Shown here: piece after piece, positions 35,136 to 48,400 of the stretch | Position numbering within the stretch: position 1 is the stretch's first letter | Layout of the letters: each line of letters opens with the position of its first letter | Source of the DNA: Miscanthus floridulus | Lineage: Eukaryota; Streptophyta; Magnoliopsida; Poales; Poaceae | NCBI RefSeq assembly: GCF_019320115.1 | Contig: NC_089591.1 | Coordinates: 62,319,798-62,383,797, forward strand | Direction of reading: 5' to 3' | Length of the DNA stretch: 64,000 nt | Program-made: the position numbers and the translations under genes | Notes under the pieces: model-generated | Seen by the model: the letters and a program-made list of their open reading frames with translations, nothing else | Database searches by the model: none | What the model was told of the DNA's origin: nothing

Positions 35136-38100
35136 TCATGTGGGTCTCAAGCCCATCTCACTCGATGCACTATCTATCACATTACATGAGACTCCCTTAG
35201 TGAATTGATCTGCCAAATTTTTAGACGTATGGACATAATCCAATGCTATCACTCTGGAGTTTCTTAATTTTCTGATAGATTTTAATTGTCTCTTTACATG
35301 TCTTGTAGACTTCATGTTATCCTTAGAAACTATTCACCTTGACTATCATAGTCTGATTATCATAGTTCATAGAAATAACCGGTATAGGTTTTATACTACC
35401 GGTAAATCCATAAGGAGTTCATGAAGCCACTCGGCCTCAACAGTGGCGGTATCTAATGTTGTGAGTTCTGCTTCCATGGTTGACCTCATTAAGATGGTCT
35501 GCTTCCAAAACTTCCATGAAACAGCGCCACCTCCAAGTAAGAACACATATCCACTTATGGTATGAACCTCATTAGCATCAGATATCCAGTTTGCATCATA
35601 ATAACCCTCTAGTACCTTCGGGTACCCAGTATAGTGAATACCATTGCTCACAGTACATTTGAGATAGCGCATTACTCTCTTAAGAGCACGCTAGTGATCA
35701 TCTCTCGAATTTGACACAATCGGCTTAGTTTGCTCACAGCAAACAAGATATCAGTCCTCGTAGCACTAGCTAGATACATAAGTGAACCAATAATTTGGGA
35801 GTATCTCAATTGATCCTTAGCTATTCTCTAATTTTTCCTCAATAACACACTAGGGTCATAAGGCATAGGAGCAGGCTAATAGTCACTAAACCCAAAGCGA
35901 CTTAAAATATTTTCCACATAGTGGGATTGTAGAAGTGTAACCCCATCATTGCCTTCTCTTAACAACTTGATATTAAGAATAACATCAGCCTCTCCCAAAT
36001 CTTTCATCTCAACATTTTATTAGACAAAAATTTGTTGACCCCCTTGATCACATCAAGTTTGGTTCAAAGATCAATATGTCGTCAACATACAAACACAAGA
36101 TCACACCTTCGCCCTACCATACCGATAGTACACACATTTATCAGCTTCATTCACAACAAAGCGGGCAAATGTCAAAAATCTGTTGAACTTCTCATGTCAT
36201 TACTTAGGAGCTTGTTTCAGACCATATAAGGACTTCAATAATCTACACACCTTGCATTCTTGACCATTTGCTATAATCCCATTTGGTTGATCCATATAGA
36301 TCTCCTCCTCTAACTATCCTTTAGGAAAGCTGTCTTAATATCTATTTGATGAACGAGAAGACCATGTGAGGCAGCCAGGGCAAGTAACACTCAAATTGTA
36401 GTCAATCGAGCAACAAGTGAATAAGTATCAAAGAAATATTCACCTTCTTTTTGGGTATAACCCTTGGATACAAGCCTTGCCTTATACCTCTTAATAGTAC
36501 CATCAGGCCTAAGCTTTTTCTTGAATACCCATTTGCATCCTATAGGTTTACACCCATAAGGACGTTCAACAACTTCCCAAGTTCCATTAGACATAATTCA
36601 ATCCATCTCACTCTGTATAACTTTCTTCCAAAGGTCAGCATCATGAGAGGAATATGCCTCTTCAATGATTCTTGGTGTGTCATCCACAAGGTACACAATA
36701 TAGTCATCACCAAAAGACTTTGCAATCCTTTGTCTCTTACTCTTTCGAGTAACTATAATGCCATCCTCCTCAGGATTTTGCACATGGGGTTCCTCAATAT
36801 GTTATATTAGATAAATTGCTCATGGGGTATTATAGGTTCATGACTAGATGTACTAGGTGCATTTTCATACAAAATTAACTTTTAAAAAATGTAGCATCTC
36901 TAGACTCTATTATAGTACCAACATGCATATCGGGTACTCTAAATTTATTATTAAGAACCTATATCCAACGCTATGAATAGCATAACCAAGGAATACACAG
37001 TCAACAGTTTTAAGCCTAAGTTTACGCTTCTTGTTAATTGGCACATTCACCTTAGCTAAGCAACCCCAAGTGCGCAAATAAGAGAGATTTAATCTTTTCT
37101 TCTCTCATTCCTCAAATAGTGTGATTTCTTTATTCTTTGTAGAACTCTATTCAGAACATAACATGCTATCAAAATAGCCTCACCCCATCATTCCTTAGAC
37201 AGTCCCGCTGTCTCTAACATGGCATTAACCTACTCAGTTAGAGTGTGGTTCTTTCTTTCAGCAATCCCATTAGATTGTGGTGAGTATGGCGGTGTCCTCT
37301 CATGAATAATTCCATATTCTACATAGAATTCAGAAAAGTCACTTCAAAAGTATTCTCCACCATGATCAGACCTTAACCATTTAATTTTCCTCTCAAGTTG
37401 ATTTTGTACTTCAGCTTTATAGGTCTTAAAATAATGCAACACTTCATCTTTTGATTTTAGCAAGTACACATAGCAAAATCTAGTACAATCATCTATAAAT
37501 ATCATGAAGTATCTTTTGCCACCTTTAGTCAACTTGCCATTCATCTCGCACAGATCAGAATGAACTAGTTCTAATGGCGCCAAGTTCCTTGCCTCCGCAG
37601 CCCTGTGATGCTTGCGAGGTTACTTAGATTGCACACATACATGGCACTTAGAACCTTTGACTAAATTAAATTTCAGGATTAAATTCAGATTTGCTAGCCA
37701 TGATAGACAACCAAAATTAACATGACAAAGCCATGAATATCAAATATTTGACTCATCAAGGATAATAGCGTTGTTCACAACCTTATTACACACATTATCA
37801 TACAAAAATAAGCGGAACAAGCCTCCACAATCATAACTTTTACCAATAAATGTCCCATACTTTGATAGTATATATTTATTTGACTCAAAGACAATTTTAT
37901 AACCATCTCAACATAATTGAGAGCTGCTAACTAGATTCTTTTTTATGGAGGGGATATGTTGCATATTCTTCAACAGCACCGTCTTTCCCGAAGTAAACTT
38001 CAGAATGACTGTACCAACACCAAGAACACACGAATATGATCCGTTCCCCATCAGCAAGGCTCCAGTCCTGCCGACCTGATAAGAAAAAAACAAAGAAGCA

Positions 38101-40260
38101 TAAGCACACACATTTATGTTAGCCCCAATATCCATCCACCACTTAGGTGAATGACAGACTAAAAGAACAATAGATATATGTTGATGGTCACTAACATCAA
38201 TTATAAACCATCAATATAACATGCATATACACTTAATTCCAACACCAAACATAGGTCTATGGGTTTAAACTAATAAATTCCATGAGTTTTAGTGAATCTG
38301 TGTTTTTTGTAGGGTTTATCCAGGAAACCGTCAAGGTGGACCTATATGTTAGAATTAATCGTGCTTATCCGCGACATATACAACACTAGAAGTATCTAGA
38401 AGTCACTAGAGGACACCACACCACGGCGGAGGGTAAGAGGCCACCATGTGGGATCGGTCAGTCCCACTTGTAGGCCAACCGGTCTATGGGCCCCACCTAT
38501 CAACCTCCCCTTCGAATGTCGGTTCTCCACTGCCTCCTAGATTGCATCTACATCATTTATTCAAATCGGTTTGATCTGAGGGTCCATAATTGATGCTACC
38601 TCCTATATATACGACCCTATACCACCCTTTGGAGATCCATCCTGAAACCCTAATTCATATCCTCATCAGGATCAGAGCCACCAATCAAGAAAAGATTAGT
38701 CCTCCATAGGATCTAGTCTTATAAATAATAGAGAGATAGAGTGTGAGGGAAAAGTTTGGTGGAAGTGTCAGCCTATCGGTGCTCTCTCTACGGCTTATAC
38801 CTTGGCGGAATCAAGTTCTACTTGAGCTTGCTTTCTGAGACTTCTCTGGTAATCAACTTCTGATTCAAGTAAGCATCTTGTTTATATTGTTCATCAGGAT
38901 CACGACTCTTTTGAGTACTTTATTCTCTTCCTAGGAGGAGTAAAGTATTAATCGTAAGTGTAAGCATGGTGCTTAGACTTGGGTTAATCGTGGATGCACC
39001 CTGTATTCTAGATCGGTGGTAGGTCACGAAGTAGCGTTAGAACGCAAGTGTGACACATTCGTTGAGTTCTCTGTAGTCCACCTCCTATTTGTAGGCCAAG
39101 TAGGACCTAGTTATGAAGGAAAAGCATCCTCTACTAGTGTCTTTCCCTAGTAATGTTCCCAATTGAATAGTAGAAGACATAGCTTACCAAAGTCAGAACT
39201 AGAGAACCTTAGTTATCCTCTCTACGCTCTTATTTATCCTAACCTTGTTGCTACCCTTAGTTAAGTTAGACCATAGTTAGTCTCACACGTTTCCCCATGG
39301 ATACAATACTTAGAATACTTCGGGTGAAAGCTATAGTGGTATCCGTACGCTTGCGGATTTATCTCTGTGCATTAATTTATACCAACAGTATAGAATTACC
39401 GTACCCAGATGCTCCTCCTTTAGTCTCGCTAACAACATGTTTGCAACCTTCTTTTCTTGCTTGAATTTGCGGTCTAGGCACACACTTGCCCAATGCTCTT
39501 CGCTCCCGCAAACAAAGCAACCACCATCTTTGTTCTTTTTCGTCTTAAAATTGGTTGTTTGCTTAGGCTTCGAGATGTTCTCCTACTTGTTCTTCTTCTT
39601 TTTATTACGAGATGCATTATTGTTTTTCCTCTGCACTATATTGGCAGCAGAAGTTTCAACTCCTTTTCCATGGTTGTCTTTTGCTCTCGTCCTCTCAATA
39701 TATCAAGAGATCCAATAAGCTCAACTACGCTAAATTCTTGTCTCTTGTGCTTTAGAGAAGTAGCAAAATCCCTCTAAGAAGGTGGCAGCTTAGTGATAAT
39801 ACCACTGGCCACAAACTTGTTGGGTAACACATAGGGAAATTGTTCAAATTCCTTAGCCAGTGCATGTATCTCATGAGCTTGTTCCACTACCGAATGGTTA
39901 TTAACTATTTTGTAGTCATACAACTACTCCATGATGTACAGCTCGCTACCAGCATCAGAAACACCAAACTAAGCATCAAGTGCATCCCATAGTTCTTTTC
40001 CTATCATGCATATTATGTAATTATCCTCATATTTGCTATGAAGAGCACTAATCACGGCACCTCAAAACAGGTTATCGGTAGCCATGAACCTTTGCTCCTT
40101 CTTAGGAGTAAATTGTTCAAGCTTCCCAAATGCAGCGTGATAGCAATTTATAGCAGTCAACCACAAGACCATCTTAGCACGCCATCTCTTATAGTTTGTG
40201 CCATCAAATCATCCGTCTTCAATGCAACAGCAAAACCACTAACAGAAAATTGCCTAATAT
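35136..40260 (-). pseudogene. Decayed gag-pol of element B
   Basis: Minus-strand fragments in the Copia order. Gag starts near 40220 (FDGTNYKRWRAKMVLWL), with a zinc knuckle CFVCGSEEHWASVC near 39520. A protease-like region is near 38140 ([10 protein letters not shown], where DSGA is normally expected). Integrase is at 37583-37344 (VHSDLCE, WLRSDHGGEY). Reverse transcriptase is at 36594-36391 ([20 protein letters not shown]). RNase H begins at 35672 and ends at a stop at 35136-35138 (SEMGLRPT). Several in-frame stops and frameshifts, plus the solo LTR at 38347, destroy the frame. Confidence 0.88.
38347..39387 (+). mobile_element. Solo LTR inside element B
   Basis: A 1041-bp TG...CA unit (TGTTAGAATTAATC to TTATACCAACA) is flanked by CTATA (38342-38346) and GTATA (39388-39392), a 5-bp duplication with one change. 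A TATATATA box (38604-38611) followed by AAACCCTAA-type leader suggests plus orientation. No internal domains, so it is a solo LTR left by LTR-LTR recombination. Confidence 0.8.
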
Positions 40261-40273
40261 TAGGTTTTTGTAA

Positions 40274-40476
40274 TGTTAGGAATTTAGGCATTTTCATATT
40301 AAATTTAATCCAAAAAATCCATAGCAAATTGGTGACAACATGTATATGCACGTGTGTGATATTACTACTTGCACTAGTAGCAGATATGAACATGAACGAC
40401 ATTCAGATCATAGCAGAAAAGATATTGAATTTAACAAATTCAAGAATAGAATTATACCCAGCGAAGGGACCCATGC
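40274..40476 (-). repeat. 5' LTR of element B, left piece
   Basis: The first 203 bp of the right-hand LTR copy, cut at 40476 by element C. It matches 33341-33980 of the other LTR minus the MITE. Confidence 0.88.
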
Positions 40477-42423
40477 TGAAAGCTCTAGTTTGGTTTTGGT
40501 TAATTGATGAAACCCTAAGTGCTAACCTAGTTTATCAAAGTGATTATGAGATAGGTAGCACTATTCCAAGTGGTGAAGCAAATGAAGATCATGACATGAT
40601 GATGGTGATTCCATGGTGATGATCAAGTGCTTGGACTTGAAAAGAAGAAAGAGAAAAATAAAAGGCTCAAGGCAAAGGTATAAATTGTCAGAGACATTTT
40701 ATTTTAGTGATCGAGACACTTAGTGAGTGTGATCAAATTTAGGATCGATAGCCGTACTATTAGAAGGGGTGAAACTCGTATTAAAATGAGGTTATCAAAG
40801 TGCCACTAGATGCTCTAACTCATTGTATATGCATTTAGGATCTAGTGGAGTGCTAACACCCTTGAAAATGTTTGTGAAAATATAGTAACACATGTGCACA
40901 AGGTGATACACTTGGCGGTGGCATATTTCAGCAAGGGTTAGAAACTTCACTGGTGAGTGCGGACAGTCCAACGGTGCCACCGGCACCCTATATAGAAAAG
41001 ACGAAGGTCACTATAAGTGACCGGACGCTGGTCTTGGTAGGACCAGCATGTCCGGTCAGTGAAAGCGTGAAGACGCTAGCGTCGGTCTTCGACCGGACGT
41101 TGGGTCACTTAATGACCGGACGCTAATGGGGTGCATTCGGTCCTGCTGACATGGCATTGCATAGAGGAGACACCAAGTGACTGGACACTAGGTGAGTCCG
41201 GTTGGGGATGACCAGACACATCTGATCGTGATTTTTCATGAATGGAAGCTTACTTGAAATGACCGAACGCTAAGGTCCTACGTCCGGTCACTTTCAAGCA
41301 GCGCGTTCCGATCACAACTTAAATGTACTGATAACCATTGAGATCGGGTGATCAGCATTTGTAGCAGGTGCCATCTAGCACACATCGCATGACCGAACGC
41401 TAGAGTCCAGCGTTCAGTCAATCTGACCAGCGTCCGGTCACCCTATGTTCAGTGCAGTGAGGAGCCCAACTAGCTCTATTCATGGGAGCTCTCTATTTAA
41501 GCCCTATGGCCGGCTCAAGCTTATTCTCTTGGCCATTTGCATTGACATAGCAACCTTATGAGTTTAGCCAAAGCCCTCCCACTCATCTCCATCATTGATT
41601 CATTATCTTTGTGAGATTGAGAGAGAATCCAAGTGCATTGCTTGAGTGATTGCATCTAGAGGCACTTGGTATTCGTGTTTCACTATAGGATTCACTTGTT
41701 ACTCTTGGTGGTTGTCACCACCTAGATTGCTTGGTGCAGCGGTGGAGGATTGGCATGAGTTGGTGATTGTTCATGGCCATCTCCCAGTGATTGTGAGGGG
41801 TCTTGTGCCTTCCTCGGTGGAGCGCTGAAAGGTAACTCTAGTGGATTACTCATGTCATGAAGTTACCTCACTTGTGGATAGGTTCTTGCCGTGTCCAATT
41901 GTGTGGACGAGGTTTGTGCAACACCTCTTAGTTGCCAAGCCACCAAGTGTTGGTCGATACAACGAGGACGTAGCATGTTGGCAAGCACGTGAACCTCAGG
42001 AGAAAATTGGTTGTCTCTTGCCCCTTGGTATTCTCTCGGTGATTGATTTAGTATTCATCTTGTGATTGGTTCACTCCTCTATATGGCGGTATAATCACCC
42101 TACTCACTCATTTATATTCTTACAAACTAGTTGTAGTAATCTCTTTAGTGTAGCTAGAATTCAGAGCTTGCTTTGTAGTTTAAGTTCATCTAGTGGAGCT
42201 TTTTAGTGTAGCAAGTGTGAGAGCTCTTAGTGAGTAGTGACATAGAGTATTGTGTGATTAGTGATCATAGCAACTAGAATTGTTGGATAGGTGGCTTTCA
42301 ACCCTTGTAGAGCTAGAGCAAGTTTGCATTTCACTATTTGTTATACTAATCAAATTGCTCTAGTTGGTTTATAGATTTTTAAATAAGCTATTCACCCCCC
42401 TCTAGCCATATTAGGACCTTTCA
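40477..42423 (+). repeat. 5' LTR of element C
   Basis: 1947 bp, TGAAAGCTCTAG to GACCTTTCA. TATA-like CTATTTAAG at 41493-41501. About 41020-41450 holds ten or more CCGGACGC / GCGTCCGGTC motifs, intact or one base off. Confidence 0.93.
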
Positions 42424-42425
42424 AG

Positions 42426-42437
42426 TGGTATTAGAGC
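42426..42437 (+). other. Primer-binding site of element C (one C-to-T change)
   Basis: TGGTATTAGAGC, differing from the standard TGGTATCAGAGC by one transition, 2 nt after the LTR. Confidence 0.85.
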
Positions 42438-42483
42438 TATGGTCACCATTTAATTGGAGGCTTAATAACCTCGGTGTCAAATT

Positions 42484-45400
42484 ATGGCTCAAGTTATGTT
42501 CAACCATGTGGGGGGCAAACCACTGTTCTTTGATGGCACATGCTATGATTATTGGAAGAGAAAGATAAAGATGTATCTTGGTTCAATCAATGATCAAGTA
42601 TGGGATGTGACTAAGAATGACTATGCTATCATTGATCCTAACAATCCCACCAACCTAGACAAGACCAACAAGCAATGCAATATAATGGCTCTCAACACCA
42701 TATATAATGCCATTGATTCCAAGGTGATTGAGCAAATCAAGGATTATGAAAGAGCTAATGAGGTGTGGAGGAGATTGGAGGAAACATATGAGAGCACACC
42801 GGCGGTGAAGAGTGCCAAGTTGTACATCCTCAAGGATAAGTTGACAAGCTTCAAGATGAAGGATGATGAGAGCATTCCTGAAGATGTTCCATCGATTGCA
42901 AGTGATTATCAATGATTTGAAGGCATTGGGAGAGAAGATCAAGGATGATGATGTCTCTCATCGGTTCTTGATGTGCCTACCTCCAAGATTTGAGATGTTG
43001 AGATTGCTTATCATAAGAGGAGGATTGAAGAAGATTACCCTTAACCAAGTACTAGGTGATGTCATGACATAAGAGACATACCGTGTGGAAAGGAAAGGGG
43101 TTGATAAGGATGACAAGAAGGAAGACGAAGATAAGAAGAAGAAGAGTGTAGCATTCAAGGCTAGCTCATCATCTAAGAACAAGGACAAGTCCAAGAAAGA
43201 ATCAAGTGATGATGAGGATCTTAGTGATATTGATGATGAAGCCATGGCTCTATTTGTGCGCAAGATGGGCAAATTCATGAAGATAAAGGGCTATGGTGCA
43301 AGAAAGAGAAGAGATCACAACAAAAGCAAAGAATATATGAGAAGATGCTATAATTGTAAGAGCCTCGATCACGTTGTAGCGGATTATCCCTACAATAGTG
43401 ACAATGATGAGGATGACAAGAAGAAGCACAAGAAGGACAAGAAAGAAAAGGAGAAGAAGGAGAAGAGAATGACATTCCAAAAGAAGAAGGGTGGAGGCTA
43501 TGTGGTCACTTGGGATAGTGATGGCTCTTCGGATAGTGATGACTCTAGTGATGATGGCAAGAAATCTATCAAGAAAGCACTAGCAAGCATCGCCATCAAC
43601 AACAAGCCTTCCATCTTCGATACTCCATCGACATGCCTCATGGCAAAGCCTACCAATGTAAAATATGATGTGAGTGATGATAATGAATGTGAAAGTGATG
43701 CTTGTAGGAGTGATGATGATGATGAGTACTCTAAGGAGGAGCTCATGGACATGTGTGAGCAAGTGCACACTTGCTTTGAGATAAAAAGAAAGGAGTGCAA
43801 AAAATTGAACAAGAAAGTTAAATTTCTTGAGCAATCTCTTGATGAGCTCAATGCCACTCATGAGAGGCTAATGGAAGCCCATGAGAAGCTTGGCAAAGCT
43901 CACTTTAAGCTTGAAAAGGCTCACTCCTCTCTCATCGAGCAAGTCAAGAAGGAGGAGGCCAAGAAGGAGCAAGTGATCATGTCTTGTGATGTGGGACTAA
44001 CATGTGATCTTATTGATGAATTTTTTATAAGCCCATTGTAGTTGCTCCCACTAACACTTCTTGTAGCACTACTACTTCTACTTCACCTTTGAGTGATGGT
44101 CTCACTTGTGATGCCTCACTAATGGTGGAAAATGAGACCCTCAAGAAGGAGATGAGTGAGCTCACTCGTGCCTTAGGCAATGCCTATGCTGGAGATGCCC
44201 GCTTGCTAAAGTGCTTGGATAGCCAAAGGTTTTTTCTTCAATAAAGAGGGATTATGTTATACCCCCAAGAAAGGCAAGGTGGCCTTTGTCACTCTGAAAG
44301 TGATCTTTGTGAAGGGCAATGGTTGGTTTTGTAATAGATGCAAGCAAGTTGGGCATATAGAGCAACATTGCAAGATTAACAAGAACAAGCTACCTAATGT
44401 ATCCTCAATTAAATTTAATTCTTGTTACATGCTTTTTAAGCGTGCCAATGGCGTGAAGGCTAAGTTAATTGGTATACTAATTGTGGGCCCAAAGAAGAAG
44501 TCCATTTGAGTACCAAAGACCTTGGTAACTAACCTATAAGGACCCAAGCAAGTTTAGGGTACCTAAAAGAAATTAATCTTCTTTTGTAGGTCAATTATAA
44601 AGCCGGAGGAAGATATTGGGTGCTTGATAGTGGATGCACACAACATATGATCGGTGATCCAAGAATGTTCAATTCAATCAATGAAAAAAAGAGCAATGGG
44701 ATTGATAGTATCACATTTGGTGATAATGCTAAAGGCAAGGTCAAAAGGCTTGGTAAGATTGCAATATCCAATGACTTGAGCATTTCCAATATGCTACTAG
44801 TAGAGAGCTTGAACTTCAACCTATTATCGGTAGCTCAATTGTGTGATCTTGGTTTCAAGTGCATATTTGGTGTGGATGATGTAGAGATCATAAGGTTAGA
44901 TGGCTCTAACTTAATATTTAAAGAATTTAGATATGAGAATCTATACTTAGTTGATTTCAATGCTAGAGAAGCTTAATTGTCAATATGTTTGATCACTAAG
45001 TCTAGCATGGGTTGGTTATGGCATAGAAGGCTTGGTCATGTTAGAATGAAACAATTAAATAAGTTGATCAAGCATGACATAGTTAGAGGCTTGAAAGATG
45101 TCACTTTTGAGAAAGATAAGCTATGTAGTGCATGTCAAGCCAGAAAGCAAGTTGGTAACACACATCCTAAGAAGAGCATGATGAGCACATCCAAGGCATT
45201 TGAGTTGATGCACATGGACTTGTTTGGACCAACCACATACACTAGCATTGGTGGAAACAAATATGGATTTATAATTGTGGATGATTTCACTAGATACACA
45301 TGGGTGTTCTTTCTTGTTGACAAGAGTGATGTGTTTGCAACATTCAAATCATTTGTTAAGGGCATTCACAACGAGTTTGAAACAACCATCAAGAAAGTGA

Positions 45401-48400
45401 GAAGTGACAATAGAAGTGAGTTCAAGAACACAAGAATTGATGAGTTATGTAATGAATTTGGAATTAGACATCAATTCTCGGCAAAGTACACTCCACAATC
45501 AAATGGCCTAGTTGAAAGAAAGAATAGAACTTTGATTGACATGACAAGATCAATGTTGAGTGAGTACAATGTGAGTCATTCATTTTGGGCTGAAGCAATC
45601 AACATGGCTTGCTATTATAGCAACCGACTCTATTGTCACCCCATGATGGAGAAGACACCTTATGAGCTATTGAATGGAAGAAAGCCCAACATAGCATACT
45701 TTCGTGTTTTTGGTTGTAAATGCTACATATTGAAGAAAGGCACTAGATTGAGCAAGTTTGAAAAGAAATATGATGAAGGCTTCTTGCTTGGTTGCTCCAC
45801 TACTTGCAAGGCATATAGAGTTTGGAATTTGGCTAGTGGTACTCTTGAGGAGGTTCATGATGTGGAATTTGATGAAACAAATGGTTTCCAAGAGGAAGAT
45901 AAGAATCTAGATGATGTAAGATGCACTCAATTGGTCAATGCAATGAAGAACATGGATATTGGTGATATAAGTGAAAAGTTCTTTTATGATTTTGGTAATT
46001 GAGTGACAACCTAGGTGGACTAATTGTGTTTATATGAGATACACATGTGATTAGTCCATAGGTACATGTGTGTGAGCAACATATGCCATGAAGGTGAAAA
46101 TGGCTTAGAGATGTTGCAAAGCTCACACATGTGATGATGAAGGAGCTCATTGTAAATAAGACATGACATTGAGTCATATGATCAAGGTGGAGAAGATCAA
46201 GACAAGACTTGGCTTAATGGATCGGTTGCGAGCATAAAGGGCAAGTTGGAGGCTTTGGAGCAATGGACCACGTAGCGGTGAAGCTTAAGCAAGACTTGGC
46301 GCTGATGGACGAAGGCAATGGTGAAAAGCAAGTGAAGTCAAGATCGATGAACCAATATGATCATGTGATGATATGAAGTGGATCATATCATTGTTGATTG
46401 TGTTGGTGCATGTGTTGCATCGACATTAGAGGAGATGGAATGGAATGCGCAAGGCAAAGGTATAACTTAGGGCATCTCATTTCACCGGTCATAGATGTAT
46501 AGAGAAGTTGATGACTTGTTTGCATATCAGTCATCTAGTGCCACTCGAGTGATCTAACTTTGCATCATTGCTAGGATTGAGTGGCGTGGCAAGTTGAGTG
46601 GCTAATCCTTTGGGAAATGATTGTGAAAATGCTAACACACATACACATGATGGTGTACACTTGGTGATGTTGGCACATTTACAAAGGAGATGAAGTTGGA
46701 GTTGATGTGGATCAACTCGACGATGAAACAGAGGTGAGAAGGGTTTGAAACTCCACCGGCGCCCTATACAGAAAAGATAGGGTCTCACAGAGTGGACCGA
46801 ACGCTGGTCACGTGGTGACCGGACGCTGGGGTCCTGTGTCTGGTCAGTGGCGGCTGAGAGCGTGCAGGCATCGGTCTTCGACCGAACGCTGGCGCTGGAA
46901 GTGACCGAACGCTAGTAGGATGCATCTAGTCATGCTGACGTACGGTGATGTAGGCGACACAAAAAAGTTGGAGAAGGACCGGACACTGACGCTGCATCCG
47001 ATCATGACTGACCGAATGCAGTCCGGTCACGACTGGAAACGACCGAACGCTAGGGTTGTTGCGTCCGGTCAGTTTGTGCAGCTGCGTCCGGTCATCACTT
47101 GACCATTGTGATCAAGTGACTGAGGTTGAATGGAGGCAACATGTGGCGAGCATCTGTTGACCGAACGCTAAGGTCCCGCATCCAGTCGATACGACCGGAG
47201 CGTCCGGATAGTCCTGAGTTTTGCCTAGTAAAGGGGTAACAGCTAGTTTAGCCCATAGGGCTATAAATAGAAGGTGGCCTCAGCCATGGCTGGGGCTGAG
47301 CACCTCGAGGGACTTTGTGTCCATGCTTGTGAGTGCTTAGGAGCCCTCCATCTCACATATGCTTAATAGTGATCATCTGATTATGTGAGAGAGCGATTCT
47401 GGTGCGATTGCATTATGAGATTGCATCGAGTGGCACTAGGTAATCGAGTTGCAAGCCGGTGGTGCTTGTTACTCTTGGAGGTTGCCACCTCCTAGATGGC
47501 TTGGTGGTGGTCTCTGTCGAAGCCCGCAAGAAGCTTGTGCGGTGCTCTAGAGAAGAGCTTTGTGAGGGGGATTGTGCTCGCCCCGCGGGAGCCGCAAAGA
47601 GCAACTCTAGTTGAGCGTGTCATTGAGCTACCCTCACTTTCGGGGTAGGTTCTTATGGTGCCCGACGTGCAGGCTTGACGGGTGATGCCAATTAGCCGTC
47701 GAACCACCAAGTGAGCGGTCGACACAACTGGGGACTAGCGTGTTGGCAAACATGCGAATCTCAGGAGAAAAAAAATCACCATGTCAACCTTGTTCTTCCC
47801 GTTGGTTTGCATCCTCGTTACACAAGCTTGTAATTACTTTTGCATACATTGTGTTTGTATAGTTGCTCTTGTAATTAGTTAGCTTGTGTAGCTTATTAGT
47901 TACCTTCTTGCTTGTGTAGCGTAGAAGTAGCTCCCTTGCATGGCTAATTTGGTTTGTGTGACCTTGTTAGTCACATTGCTTAGTTTGTGTAGCTAAGTAA
48001 TTGCGCTCTCTAATTTGGCATTGGTTGCCTTGTTATTGAGCATTGTTAGTGAGCATTAGGTGGCTTTGTGCTTTTGCTTACTAGCATGTGTAGGAGCTCC
48101 CTTGTTGTTTAAAGTATTAGTGGCATAGGTTTGTGTGACCTTGCTTCTAGAATTGGTTAGGTGAGCTCTAGCTAGCTCGGCACCTTCGTTGATTAATTAG
48201 TATCTTTGGAAGGTGCTACAGAATATAGATAGAGGGGTGTAGTCTTGGCTAGACTAATAGTTTTAATTCCGCACTTGTTTCGGTTAGCCGACACTGATTA
48301 TTTTTAGAAATGACTATTCACCCCCCTCCAGTCCGCCATCTTGACCTCACAATAAGGCCTAGAGAGGTGATTGATGTTGAAGATGACAAGAATCAAGTGT

